A stretch of 64,000 nucleotides of DNA from Streptomyces bauhiniae (GCF_004784475.1 NZ_SRRT01000002.1:434001-498000); one strand, 5' to 3'; shown: positions 52,401 through 60,781, counted from the first letter of the stretch. Numbers and translations are program-made. The notes: generated by a model not told the origin, from the letters alone.

Positions 52401-55400
52401 GCGTGGACATGCGTGGCCAGCGCGGGGTCGCCGAGGACGCGCACGGCGCCGACCCCGACCGGGAGGATCGGCGCGGGCGCGGTGTCCTGAGCGGCCCCCG
52501 CGACGACCAGTTGCAGGCACAGGTCGAGGAGGACGGGGTGGACGCTGAGCGCGGGCTCGGGGGCGGCAGCGGTGCGGGGCAGGTGGACGCGGGCCCAGTA
52601 GGTGTCGCGCCGTTCGGTGGTCCGCAGCGCGGTGATGCCGGTGAAGGCGGGGCCGTGCTCCAGCCCGCAGGCGCGCAGCCCGGCATAGAGCTTTCCGGGA
52701 TCGAGGGCGACGGGATGCCGGTGCTTCAGCTCGGGGATGGACGCGGCGCGGGTGTCGGGGGGCGCGAGGGTGCGGCGGGCCACGGCCGAGGCGTGCAGTT
52801 GCCAGGAGCCGTCCGGGGCGGGCGAGTGGATCTCGCAGGTCGCCTGGCCGCCGTCGGTGAGGGTGACGGTCGTGCTCAGTTCGGTCTCGTCGTCCAGGGG
52901 CAGCAGGTCGTGGAAGGCGATGTCCACGAGTTCCACGTCGGGAGCGGCGCCGGCCAGTGCGGTGATCGCCGCGGTGTGCAGGACGGCGCAGAATCCGGCG
53001 CCGGGCAGGACGGGTGAGCCGTGTACGCGGTGGTCGTCGAGCCAGGGCAGATGCCGGGCGGGAGCGGTGGCGTGCCAGTTGTGCCGGACCGGGGCGCCGG
53101 GAATCACGGTGTGCCGGCCGGGCAGGGCGCCGTCCGCGCGGGGTGCCTCGGGTGCCTCCGTGTCGCCGGCCCAGTGGGGGATGCGGTCGAAGGTGGTCGT
53201 GGGTACGTCGGCCAGATGGCCGCCGCCGCACGGGGACGTCCAGTCGACGGTGCCGCCGTGGCAGTGGAGGGCGGCGAGCTGAGTCCGGAAGGTGGCGAGT
53301 TCGTCCTGTGCCCGGCGGAGCGTGGGCAGTACGACGGCGTGGGGCACCAGGGGGGCCAGGCTGTCGCCCAGGGACTGGGCGACCACGGGGTGGGGCGAGA
53401 TCTCGATGAACACCTGGTGCCGGTCCTGGGCGGCGGCCGTCACGGCGGGGTGGAAGCGCACGGGCCGCCGGAGGTTGTCGCACCAGTACGCGGCGTCGAG
53501 CACGGGCTGCCGGCGCGGGTCCTCCGTCACAGTGGAGTAGAACGGGACGCGGGGCGGACTGGGGACGATGTCCGACAGCCCCCGGCGCAGATCCTCCAGC
53601 AGCGGGTCGACGTACGGGCTGTGCGACGCGACGTCCACCGCGACGGGAGCTGCGGGGATGCCACGCTCGTCCCACCGGTCGACGAGACGCATGATCTGTT
53701 CCGGGTCGCCGGAGACCACGCTGGCCTCGGGCGCCGCCAGGACGGCCACGCAGACACCGTCGGCGCCCGCGTCGACCAGGGCGGCTTCCACCGCGTCCGG
53801 GCCGAGGCCGACGCTGGCCATGGCGCCGGTGCCGGCGATCCGGTCCAGCAGTGCCGAGCGGCGGCAGATGACCCGTACGCCGTCGGCGAGGGTGAGGGCC
53901 CCGGCCACCACCGCGGCGGCGACCTCGCCCATGGAGTGGCCGATCACGGCGGCGGGACGGACGCCGTGCGCCTCCCAGGCCGCCGCCAGCGCGATCTGCA
54001 ACGCGAACAGCACCGGCTGGACGCGCGGGCATCCGGTGACCGGCTCACCGGCCTGGACGAGATCCAGGACGGAGAAGCCCGCCTCCTTGCGGATCAGGGC
54101 GTCCGCCTCGGTGAGGGCCTTCTTGAACGCCTCGTCCTGCGCCAGGAGTTCGCGGCCCATGCCGGCCCACTGGGAGCCCTGGCCCGAGAAGACCCACACC
54201 GGGGAGCGGGGCGCGGTCACGTCGGCGGCGCCGGAGACCAGGGCGGGGGCGGGCAGGCCGTCGACGAACAGCCGCAGCGCCTCGGCGGTCTCGGCGTGGG
54301 AACGGGCGACGACCGCGAGCCGGCCACGGCCGGGACTGCGGCGCAGGGCGAGGGTGTGGGCGACGTCCCGGAGCGGGACGGTCGCCCCTTCCGCGTCCAG
54401 CCAGGCGGCCAGCTTCCCGGCGGCCTCCGGCAGCGCCCGGTGCGATCCCGCCCCGAGCAGGATCACCTCCGGCGGTGCCTGCCGGGGCCGGCGCGGTGCG
54501 GGCAGGCCGGTACGGCGGGCGGGTGGCGGCTCCTGGAGGATCACGTGGGCGTTGGTGCCGGAGAAACCGAACGAGGACACTGCCGCCAGCCTGACCGGTT
54601 CCCTGCCGGGCCAGGGGGTGCTCTCGCGCGGCACGAACAGGCGGGTGCCGTCGGCGGCGATGGCCGGATTCCACTGGGTGAAGTGCAGGTTGGCGGGGAT
54701 CGTCCCGCGCCCCAGGCACAGCACGGTCTTGATGAGCCCGGTGATGCCGGCGGCCGGTTCCAGATGGCCCAGGTTGGTCTTGACCGAGCCGAGCGCGCAC
54801 GGGGAGAGCCCGTGGCCGTACACGGCGGCGAGGCTCGCGAACTCCACGGGGTCGCCCAGCGGGGTGCCCGTGCCGTGCGCCTCGATCAGGGAGACGCGGG
54901 CCGGGTCGACGCCGGCCCGCGCCAGCGCGGCGCGGTAGAGGGACTGCTGGGCTTCGGCGGAGGGGGCGGCGAGACCGTCGGAACGGCCGTCCTGGTTCAC
55001 CGCGGTCCCCCGGACGACGGCGAGGATGCGGTCACCGTCGCGGCGGGCGTCGGGCAGCCGCTTGAGGACGACGGCGCCGCAGCCCTCGCCGCGGACGAAT
55101 CCGTCGGCCGCGGCGTCGAAGGTGTGGCAGCGTCCGGTCGGGGACAGCATGCCCATCCGCTCGAAGGACCGGGTGATGCGCGGGGCGAGCATGAGGGTGA
55201 CACCGGCGGCGAGCGCCAGGTCGCACTCCTGCCGGTGCAGCGCCTCGCAGGCCAGGTGGAAGGCGACCAGGGACGAGGAGCACGCCGTGTCCAGGGCGAT
55301 GCTCGGGCCGTGCAGACCGAGGAGGTAGGAGATCCGGCCGGCGGCGACGCAGTGGCCGTTCGTCAGGATGGAGCCCTCGAGTTCCCTGGGTTTTCCGGCC

Positions 55401-55819
55401 AGTTGGTCCATGTAGTCCTGGTAACTCAGTCCGGCGAACACGCCGGTCGGTGACCCGGCGAGCCGGTCGGGAGGCAGTCCGGCGTGTTCCAGGGCCTCCC
55501 AGACGACCTCCAGCAGAAGCCGGTGCTGGGGGTCCAGTACGTCGGCCTCGCGCCCCGCCACGCCGAAGAAGTCGGCGTCGAACCCCGAGACGTCCCCGAG
55601 GTATCCGCCCCGGAGCGCGGAGGACGCGTCGGCGGCCGGCTCGCGCCCCGCGCCTCCCGTGCCCCGGCCGGGCGGTGGCGGGCCGACCGCATCGCGTTCC
55701 TCCATCAGCAGACGCCACAGCGCGGCCGGGGAATCGACGTCTCCGGGGAGGCGGCATCCCATGCCGATGACGGCGATGGGCGCGGTGACCGGCCGGGGGG
55801 CGTGCTTGTCGTTGGCCAC
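49484..55819 (-). CDS. Type I polyketide synthase, one fully reducing module (KS-AT-DH-ER-KR-ACP)
   Basis: A 2111-residue PKS. KS 13-430 with Cys180 (DTACSSSL), His315 (EAHGTGT) and His352 (KTNLGHL). AT 540-840 with Ser629 (GHSMGE) and specificity box VASHS (730-734), which is neither the classic malonyl HAFH nor methylmalonyl YASH form. DH 903-1180 with His930 (HRVHGSPVLP) and Asp1099. ER about 1408-1732 (NADPH loop LIHSATGGTGRAA). KR about 1754-1930 (GGLGGLG, Ser1887, Tyr1898, LDD 1841-1843: B-type). ACP about 2030-2100, Ser2062 (GFDSL). No thioesterase or reductase domain. All sites intact, so it should make saturated chains, probably iteratively. The start is GTG 55819 after AAGGAG. Confidence 0.93.
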   Translation of the reverse strand: MANDKHAPRPVTAPIAVIGMGCRLPGDVDSPAALWRLLMEERDAVGPPPPGRGTGGAGREPAADASSALRGGYLGDVSGFDADFFGVAGREADVLDPQHRLLLEVVWEALEHAGLPPDRLAGSPTGVFAGLSYQDYMDQLAGKPRELEGSILTNGHCVAAGRISYLLGLHGPSIALDTACSSSLVAFHLACEALHRQECDLALAAGVTLMLAPRITRSFERMGMLSPTGRCHTFDAAADGFVRGEGCGAVVLKRLPDARRDGDRILAVVRGTAVNQDGRSDGLAAPSAEAQQSLYRAALARAGVDPARVSLIEAHGTGTPLGDPVEFASLAAVYGHGLSPCALGSVKTNLGHLEPAAGITGLIKTVLCLGRGTIPANLHFTQWNPAIAADGTRLFVPRESTPWPGREPVRLAAVSSFGFSGTNAHVILQEPPPARRTGLPAPRRPRQAPPEVILLGAGSHRALPEAAGKLAAWLDAEGATVPLRDVAHTLALRRSPGRGRLAVVARSHAETAEALRLFVDGLPAPALVSGAADVTAPRSPVWVFSGQGSQWAGMGRELLAQDEAFKKALTEADALIRKEAGFSVLDLVQAGEPVTGCPRVQPVLFALQIALAAAWEAHGVRPAAVIGHSMGEVAAAVVAGALTLADGVRVICRRSALLDRIAGTGAMASVGLGPDAVEAALVDAGADGVCVAVLAAPEASVVSGDPEQIMRLVDRWDERGIPAAPVAVDVASHSPYVDPLLEDLRRGLSDIVPSPPRVPFYSTVTEDPRRQPVLDAAYWCDNLRRPVRFHPAVTAAAQDRHQVFIEISPHPVVAQSLGDSLAPLVPHAVVLPTLRRAQDELATFRTQLAALHCHGGTVDWTSPCGGGHLADVPTTTFDRIPHWAGDTEAPEAPRADGALPGRHTVIPGAPVRHNWHATAPARHLPWLDDHRVHGSPVLPGAGFCAVLHTAAITALAGAAPDVELVDIAFHDLLPLDDETELSTTVTLTDGGQATCEIHSPAPDGSWQLHASAVARRTLAPPDTRAASIPELKHRHPVALDPGKLYAGLRACGLEHGPAFTGITALRTTERRDTYWARVHLPRTAAAPEPALSVHPVLLDLCLQLVVAGAAQDTAPAPILPVGVGAVRVLGDPALATHVHASITENTGSTLVGDVRALDVRGRTVLALDNVRFRRSAPAAESSVDQWFMELGWHRAPRPHAGLALPGEWLVIGEGDGEAESLADQLRSAGARVQVRDMPLTAEGLASLGHVFAGHLTSGDDSWRAVVLLSGTPSTDTTDPVAGAQQRARRLLALAQAADEHGEPWRLYVATRHAYAVTVDEAGRPAHSAVRGVARVLAVERPHLRPTLVDTDPDRRGLRTLAAELLADAPEDEVALRGGVRYVARLDRSPVTAAESTARTTRTVRFGEDGFRLRVGRFGDPDSLELVSTGRRRPAEGEVEVRVRAAGVNFRDALTSLGMLGSEPETAYRIGFECAGVVSAVGPGVDHLRPGDAVLAVQLEGGAFGSFVTVPSTAVAPVPAGLKPGAAAGLPTAYLTAWYALRHVARLAPGERVLIHSATGGTGRAAIAVARLLGAEVLATAGSEEKRRQLRGMGVRHVMDSRSLDFAAQTRRATGGEGVDVVLNSLAGPAVRAGLKSLRPFGRFVELGVRDIMADAPLGLGPLRHNITFSTVDLIELQRRRPELLGEMLNEVMAHLAEARLKPLLCTEYPLDHAADAFRLMARAGHTGKIVLSVPDEGETIAVDPGGPAVVHPDGAYVITGGLGGLGLATARWLTEQGAGRVVLNGRRTPSPETARAIGDLGGDTVVVLGDIAQRGTAERLVEAATEGGLPLRGVVHCAMVLDDAALNTIRDDQLERVWAPKVTGAWNLHRATVGQPLDWFVVYSSMSSLLGNAGQGTYAAANAWLDAFAQWRTRDGSPTLAVDWGPWGETGQAMDFAGRGYETIPTRQGLEALHSLLTHGRVRTAVIPGAPRTWIPRQAADSSLFAHLAPDAPDVADAAHTQPERTEGGSRDVRARLEALPAGIARQNALESYLADHIRAILRTGSATLDPDTPLKSLGFDSLLATELRIRLDADLAVRLASNFVWQHPTIASLATALAERMGLALRENAG

Positions 55820-55942
55820 AGAAGTCTCCTTGTCACTGCACGAGGGGCGGGGGAACGCGAGGGGTGCCGAGGATGCGACGGCGGACTCGTGCGTGAGGGC
55901 GGAACCGCAGGGACGAGCCGCGGAGCGGCGGACGGGCGCAGA

Positions 55943-57259
55943 TCAGACGTCCGCACTGCCCAGCAGGATCGCGCTCTTCACTCCGCCCAGTTGGTAGTTG
56001 AAGGTGAAGGCGTAGTCGAAGTCGAGGGGGCGGGACACCGTGCCGGGGACCGGGTCGAACGTCAGGTGGGCGGCCGGCTGCTCGCAGTTGGCGGTCGGGC
56101 AGACCTGGCTGTTCCGCATCATCAGCAGGGTGAGGGCCACCCCGAGACAGCCCGCCGGGGCACCGTTGTGCCCGAAGCAGCCCTCCTGCGAGGTCATGAG
56201 GAGGTCGGATGCCGCGGAGCCGTACAGCTCCCGGACCGCGTTCGACTCGAAGGCCGTGACGACCACGTTGCCGTCACTGCCGCCGTGGATGTACGGCACC
56301 TGGCCGATGTCCCAGTCGTCCCCGAGGCAGCCGCGGGCCGCCGCCACGAGGGCCCGGCCGCTCTCGTCGCTGGCCAGCGGGTTGGAGAGGCCGTCCCGTG
56401 TGGTGACCTGCGACAGGACCTGGCCGTAGGGGCGGGCGTCCCGGGCGAAGGCGTGCTCCCGGCTCTCGATCACGAGCGTCACGGACCCTTCGCCGTGATT
56501 GATGCAGTCGGCGCGCTCGTCGTACGGACGCATCAGCGCGTCGAACGACGGCAGCAGGCTGGGCATGTCCTCGGAGCGCATGGCGTCGTACGCCTTCTGG
56601 GCGCCGCTCAGCAGGCGCTGGATGTTGCGGATCATCGTGACGCTGAAGACGTCGACCCCGGTCACCACGGCGATGTCGGTCTCACCGGCGGCGATCATGC
56701 CGAGCGCGTTGCCGACCTGCACCGCGGACGAGGCACAGCCGCACGAGACCGTGAAGTTCGCGCCCCTGGACCGGGTGAGGGCGCCCTGCACCAGGGCGAC
56801 GTCCGAGGGGGTGACGGCCTGCTCCGCCGCGACGAACATCTCCAGCGCCTCGGCGACGGGATAGGTCGCCGGGTCGGCGCGCAGCACGGCGAGGTAGCTG
56901 TCGATGTTGGCGTCGACTCCGCCCCGGCCCACCAGGACCGCGGCGTCCTCCAGGTCACTGCGCACATCGAGGCCGGCGTCCTGGCACGCCTGTGTGAGGG
57001 AGACCAGCCCGAAGCGGTGGGCGTCCGTGTAGTGGCGGGAGAAGAACTCCGGGATGCCCGGCACGCGCTCCTCGAACACGGCCGCGGGCAGGGTGACGCC
57101 ACCGAAGTAGACGCCCTTCTTGACCAGGCACGACGTCCCGGTGGAGGCGACGCTCCAGAGCTCGTCGGCGGTGAAGACCGGGTCCTGCGGACCGGGGAGG
57201 CAGAGTCCGATCCCGGTGACGACGGCGTCGCGCGCACGGGCGCCGGCCCGCCGCCTCAC
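55943..57259 (-). CDS. Stand-alone beta-ketoacyl synthase with atypical active-site motifs
   Basis: A 438-residue thiolase-fold ketosynthase (DAVVTGIGLCLPG start). The triad is complete but in unusual contexts: Cys175 in VSCGCASSAVQVGNA (usual DTACSSS), His325 in YIHGGSDGNVVV (usual EAHGTGT) and His364 in CFGHNGAPAGCLG (usual GHTxGAAG). No partner ACP or chain-length factor is nearby, so it probably works with the PKS that starts 123 bases downstream. The chosen GTG 57259 overlaps the stop of an 11-codon frame (57291-57256, MTDSLSRASSS) that has a good GAAGGGA ribosome site; either that is a coupling leader or one base has been lost or gained near 57257. Confidence 0.82.
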   Translation of the reverse strand: MRRRAGARARDAVVTGIGLCLPGPQDPVFTADELWSVASTGTSCLVKKGVYFGGVTLPAAVFEERVPGIPEFFSRHYTDAHRFGLVSLTQACQDAGLDVRSDLEDAAVLVGRGGVDANIDSYLAVLRADPATYPVAEALEMFVAAEQAVTPSDVALVQGALTRSRGANFTVSCGCASSAVQVGNALGMIAAGETDIAVVTGVDVFSVTMIRNIQRLLSGAQKAYDAMRSEDMPSLLPSFDALMRPYDERADCINHGEGSVTLVIESREHAFARDARPYGQVLSQVTTRDGLSNPLASDESGRALVAAARGCLGDDWDIGQVPYIHGGSDGNVVVTAFESNAVRELYGSAASDLLMTSQEGCFGHNGAPAGCLGVALTLLMMRNSQVCPTANCEQPAAHLTFDPVPGTVSRPLDFDYAFTFNYQLGGVKSAILLGSADV

Positions 57260-57291
57260 GAGCTGCTCGCACGGGAGAGTGAGTCGGTCAT
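57256..57291 (-). other. Eleven-codon leader frame overlapping KS start
   Basis: ATG (57291) after GAAGGGAACACCC encodes MTDSLSRASSS and stops at TGA 57258-57256, sharing GTGA with the KS start. It may drive coupled translation, or be the true KS N terminus cut off by a frameshift. Confidence 0.45.
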
Positions 57292-57318
57292 GGGTGTTCC
57301 CTTCGACGGGTGGGGCGG

Positions 57319-57639
57319 CTATTCGGCCACGTAGGTACGGCAGGACCAGCGATAGACGGGCAGCTCCGCTCCCTCGTGGGTGGCGTACAGGCCCGAGAAC
57401 TCGAAGTGTTCGTATGCGTTGCCGCAGAGGATCTTCACCTTGGGTTCGGATTCCAGGGATTTCACGTGCCATATCTCGGGAATCGGAATCCAGTCCGGGC
57501 CGCCGCGCAGCAGCACGGAAAGGTAATTCGGTGCCTCAGGCTGCCTCGTGAGCGGAGTGGGGAAAACCGGGGGGAGGGTCCATCGCGATGCCGCGGAAAA
57601 GGACCGGCAAAGAGAATTGAGGAAAGCGGAGATCAACAT
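57319..57639 (-). CDS. DUF5988-like small protein of the PKS operon
   Basis: The last 70 residues (APNYLSVLLRGGPDWIPIPEIWHVKSLESEPKVKILCG and on, ending VYRWSCRTYVAE) match the small DUF5988-type proteins found in actinobacterial polyketide and peptide clusters (PN..L.GGP......V...E.KVK...GN.YEHFE......LPV..W..RT.VAE). Function unknown. ATG 57639 is taken because homology reaches upstream of the only later start, GTG 57516; its first 35 residues look poorly conserved, so the start is uncertain. It lies 27 bases before the leader frame of the ketosynthase. Confidence 0.6.
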   Translation of the reverse strand: MLISAFLNSLCRSFSAASRWTLPPVFPTPLTRQPEAPNYLSVLLRGGPDWIPIPEIWHVKSLESEPKVKILCGNAYEHFEFSGLYATHEGAELPVYRWSCRTYVAE

Positions 57640-57677
57640 GGCGACCTGCCAGGAAAGGGGCCGGGTACTGGCGCGGG

Positions 57678-57714
57678 GCAGGGCACTCACAGCCGTCGAC
57701 GGCGAGTGCCCTGC
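57678..57714. terminator. Hairpin upstream of PKS operon
   Basis: An 11-bp stem (GCAGGGCACTC, 57678-57688, with 57704-57714) and 15-base loop lie between the secreted-protein gene and the PKS operon. Confidence 0.45.
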
Positions 57715-57792
57715 GCGCTCACCGCGCGCCGGACCTGGGGAGGGGGCGGCTCCGGCGGGCGGCGGGTCCCGGCTGACGCCGGGACGACGGGG

Positions 57793-57824
57793 GCGGGAGG
57801 GCGCCCGGGCCGGAGCCCTCCCGC
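57793..57824 (-). terminator. Terminator of the small secreted-protein gene
   Basis: GCGGGAGGGC (57793-57802) pairs with GCCCTCCCGC (57815-57824) starting 12 bases after the minus-strand stop at 57836. It marks this gene as a separate transcript from the PKS operon. Confidence 0.65.
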
Positions 57825-57835
57825 TCAAGGGGTGA

Positions 57836-58234
57836 TCAGGTCGCGCTGGCCAGCGCCTGGGTGAGCGCGGAGGCCGTGGCCTGCTCGGAGCTCAGCGCCG
57901 AGCTGGTGACGCCGAGGATGTTGTACACGAGGGCGGTGGCGTTGGTCGCCGTGGCGGTGAGGACGTTGGCCCCCACCACGGTCGGCTGACCCTGGCAGTC
58001 GCCGATGGCCGCCGCGAGGTACGTGGCGGCGGCCACGTTCTGGATGCGGGCGCCGGCCGCGTTGTTGGCCTGGTCGGCCGCGATGGCGGCGTTGTTGGCC
58101 GTCTGCGCGGACTGCAGGTCGGACACACAGGCGGAGACCGCGGGGGCGGCCGTCGCCAGCGGGGCGATGCCGACGACGGCACCGGCCGCGAGAGCGGCGG
58201 TGGCGGTGGCGGCGGCGAGACGAGAACGGAACAT
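57836..58234 (-). CDS. Small secreted protein of unknown function
   Basis: A 132-residue preprotein: basic start MFRSRLAAATATAALAAGAVVGIAPLATAA is a classical signal peptide (cut near residue 30), followed by an Ala/Asn/Thr-rich helical mature part with exactly two cysteines (Cys36, Cys80), likely one disulfide (ACVSDLQSAQ...AIGDCQGQP). AAGGGAG precedes the ATG. No enzymatic motif; low aromatic content. Could be a surface or amyloid-like protein, but chaplin signatures are absent. Confidence 0.85.
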   Translation of the reverse strand: MFRSRLAAATATAALAAGAVVGIAPLATAAPAVSACVSDLQSAQTANNAAIAADQANNAAGARIQNVAAATYLAAAIGDCQGQPTVVGANVLTATATNATALVYNILGVTSSALSSEQATASALTQALASAT

Positions 58235-59120
58235 GTGAACTCCCTTGAACAGATGACTGGTTCACTCAATGGCCACGACACCGGTAAAAGCGGTTGCGTC
58301 CCACTGCCGGGAGTGACTGTCCGAGAAAGGGAACTCGACCTGATCGCCGCGTACTTCGCGTGGGGGGAGTGACGACCGGAACGGGTAGCAGTCACGTTCC
58401 CGGGAAGGATGGGCAACCCGCCGGTTCGTGCTCAAGTAATGCGCCACGGGTGGGAGGCATAACAAGGGGGGCATCCGGTTCGTCACCCGATTGGAGTACA
58501 GACGGCCGCCCGACCTCGCCAGAGGGCCCCACTCGGCGTGCGCGGCCCGTCCGGTCATCACCCGCCTCACGCGTATAGCAATGATTTCATCACAACGCAT
58601 TAGGCCATCTGGGTGTACCTCGCATGGTAAGTGTTGCCGCCATATGCCCCATCAGTGGATAACTGTGACATCCAACGGCGGGCCCCATCCTCTCCGGTGG
58701 TGTGGTAGTCCGCACGCAGGGCGCCGGTTTCGTGCCGGTCGTTGTGGGTCGGGCTACCACGATGGGCCCACCGCGAGAGGCGTTGGATGCGTCAGCCGGC
58801 GCCGGCCAGCGCCGGCTGACGCGCCATCTCCGCTCCGGCGCGTCGGGACGAGCCGCCGGACACGACAGCCTCAGGTGTTCTCACCGCCGCGCGGCCGGCC
58901 TGCGGCCCTCTTCCGCGAAAGGCGCCGCGGCCCCCACGCGAAGCGCCTCAGTGCCCGCCCTCGCGACCGCACCTTCCAGGGGTGTCCCCGTATCGGCCGG
59001 CCCGCGCCTCGTCGGTGGCCGGAGGCCACCGGACCGCCGCCCATCGCAGAGCCGTGCATCCGAGGCCCCGGCCACGCCCGCCGAGGTCTCAAGCCCCCAC
59101 AGGATCAGGAGCGACGGGAC
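58235..59120. other. Gene-poor stretch of about 0.9 kb
   Basis: No frame here has convincing codon use, ribosome site or family match. 58400-58640 is less GC-rich than its surroundings. The main structured element is a 14-bp perfect inverted repeat at 58789-58822. The last 20 bases carry the ribosome site (AGGAG) of the HATPase gene. Confidence 0.6.
58789..58822. repeat. 14-bp perfect inverted repeat (hairpin)
   Basis: GCGTCAGCCGGCGC (58789-58802) and its complement (58809-58822) enclose a 6-base loop CGGCCA. It is isolated, 300 bases from the nearest gene, with no U-run on either side; it may be an attenuator or terminator in a long leader of the HATPase gene, or a protein site. Confidence 0.7.
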
Positions 59121-59615
59121 ATGGAAACCACCACACGCGCCTGCGCGCGGATCGTTCTCTCCGCGGCGGACATCGACAGATGGCCGGACGCGTCGGACAT
59201 CCGGCTGCCTGCTGCGGCCAAGTGCCGGTCACGCAGTCTCACCGTCTACTTCCCCGCGATGGACCGCGCCGTTCCCATCTGCCGTCATTTAAGCGGGTTA
59301 TGGCTGGAGGAACAGGGTCTGGCGGACCGGGACGTCCGGTACACGACCCTGCTCGTCACCACGGAGCTGGCCACGAACGCCATCGTCCACACCGACAGCA
59401 CCGTCATCATCGCCAGCCTGCGGAGGAACCGGACCCACTTGCGCGTCCAGGTGCGCGATCAGGGGCGGACGGCGACGGAGAAGCACTGGCACAAGGTCCC
59501 GGGCTTCGGCCGCGGTCTCGGCATAGTCGCCGGCTGCACCCGGGAGTTCGGCACGCACGTGGACGACGACGGCGCCCGCACGATCTGGGCCACGGTCGCC
59601 CTGACGGCGCACTGA
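59121..59615 (+). CDS. HATPase (anti-sigma factor RsbW-like) regulatory protein
   Basis: A 164-residue GHKL ATPase of the SpoIIAB/RsbW-like group abundant in Streptomyces: N-box LVTTELATNAIVHTDS, G1 VQVRDQGR and G2 GFGRGLGIVAGCTREFG. Such proteins bind and may phosphorylate STAS antagonists or hold sigma factors. ATG 59121 lies 10 bases after AGGAG. A STAS gene is 3.4 kb away (62571-62939) and a SpoIIE phosphatase at 264; a link is possible but not shown. Confidence 0.85.
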   Translation: METTTRACARIVLSAADIDRWPDASDIRLPAAAKCRSRSLTVYFPAMDRAVPICRHLSGLWLEEQGLADRDVRYTTLLVTTELATNAIVHTDSTVIIASLRRNRTHLRVQVRDQGRTATEKHWHKVPGFGRGLGIVAGCTREFGTHVDDDGARTIWATVALTAH

Positions 59616-59950
59616 CATCGAGGCGTACGCCGGTGCGGCACCATGCCCCTCGTGCGCCCATTGCCCCTGGATCGAGTGATTGACGTCTTGCCAACTCGAC
59701 CTGCGTATGGAGTACTTGAAGCAGCGAACCGGTGGGCCGCCCATCCCACGACCGGGGAACACGGTAAGGGGCGGCGTCTGCCGGTTTTTCCCTGTGCGAC
59801 TTCATCTGTCCGACGCCAAGGGAATCCTCTCGGCACGACGGCATGCTTCAGCCGCCTGCTCTCCCGTACACCTCCTCGGCCAAGGCCGGCCCTCACAAGC
59901 TCACGGTTCCGCTGTGCCCCCTGTCTGTCCTGTCAGTGAGGAGTCCCTCC
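59616..59950 (+). promoter_or_regulatory. Upstream region of IPT/TIG gene
   Basis: A 335-base stretch without a credible gene. TTGACG occurs at 59681-59686. A clear ribosome site GAGGAG precedes the ATG at 59951. No operator was recognised. Confidence 0.35.
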
Positions 59951-60697
59951 ATGCCCATTTCCCCGAACCAGGGGTCCACCGGCGGCGGCACGCTGGTGAC
60001 GATCACAGGTACGAATCTGTCCGGCACGACCGCCGTCAAGTTCGGCAGCAAGTCGGCCACCAGCATCACCAACGTCTCACCGACCCAGGTCACGGCCGTC
60101 TCCCCCTCGGGCAGCGGCACGGTCGGAGTCACCGTGACCACCCCGGGCGGTACCAGCAACCCCATCCCGTTCTTCTACGTGGGAGCGCCGTTCAAGTCCG
60201 GGATCGGCCCGGTCTCCGGCCCGCTGGAAGGCGGCAACACGGTCACCGTCAACGGTGTCGGGCTGTCGACGGCCACCAGCGTGTCCTTCGGCGGCGTCAC
60301 CGCCACGCCGACGGTCGTCTCCGACACCCAGCTCACCGTCACCGTTCCGGCGGGCGCGGCGCCCGGCCCGGTGGGGGTGAGTGTGACCACGGCGGGCGGG
60401 ACGAACAACGGTCTGTCCTACACCTACGTGGACGCCCCCACCGTGACCACCGTCGCACCCGCCTCCGGACCGACCTCGGGCGGTACGGGTGTGACCATCA
60501 CCGGCACCAACCTCGACACCACCGAGTCCGTCACCTTCGACGGCACCCCGGCGCCGTTCTCCGTGGTGAACAGCACCACCGTCTCGGCGGTGACCCCGCC
60601 CGGTGCCGCCGGTGCGGTCGATGTGGTGGTGACGAACGCGGCCGGCTCCGACACGGCCACCGACGCCTTCACCTACGTCGCCGGCCCCGGTATCTGA
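59951..60697 (+). CDS. IPT/TIG repeat protein, three Ig-like domains
   Basis: A 248-residue protein made only of three IPT/TIG immunoglobulin-like repeats of about 80 residues (starting PISPNQGSTGGGTLVTITGTNL, GIGPVSGPLEGGNTVTVNGVGL, VAPASGPTSGGTGVTITGTNL). Each has the pattern GP..GG..VTITGTNL...T.V.FG....F.V.....V.A..P.G..G.V.V.VTT.GGTS. No signal peptide, membrane segment or cysteine. It ends YVAGPGI. GAGGAG precedes the ATG. Role unknown: adhesin or binding scaffold; if external, it must leave by a non-classical route. Confidence 0.88.
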   Translation: MPISPNQGSTGGGTLVTITGTNLSGTTAVKFGSKSATSITNVSPTQVTAVSPSGSGTVGVTVTTPGGTSNPIPFFYVGAPFKSGIGPVSGPLEGGNTVTVNGVGLSTATSVSFGGVTATPTVVSDTQLTVTVPAGAAPGPVGVSVTTAGGTNNGLSYTYVDAPTVTTVAPASGPTSGGTGVTITGTNLDTTESVTFDGTPAPFSVVNSTTVSAVTPPGAAGAVDVVVTNAAGSDTATDAFTYVAGPGI

Positions 60698-60708
60698 CCC
60701 ACCCCCAA

Positions 60709-60736
60709 CTGCCGCCCGGTTCACGCCGGGCGGCAG
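60709..60736. terminator. Hairpin between the two IPT/TIG genes
   Basis: An 11-bp perfect stem (CTGCCGCCCGG, 60709-60719, with 60726-60736), 6-base loop, just after the first IPT/TIG stop. Confidence 0.65.
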
Positions 60737-60781
60737 CCCCCTCGCCCCAGGCTTCGCCCAGGCTGCCATTGGAGCATCCTC

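Noticed and set aside
58262..58600. A 112-codon minus-strand frame in the gene-poor stretch
   Set aside because: Codon use is atypical, there is no ribosome site, and the translation resembles no family.
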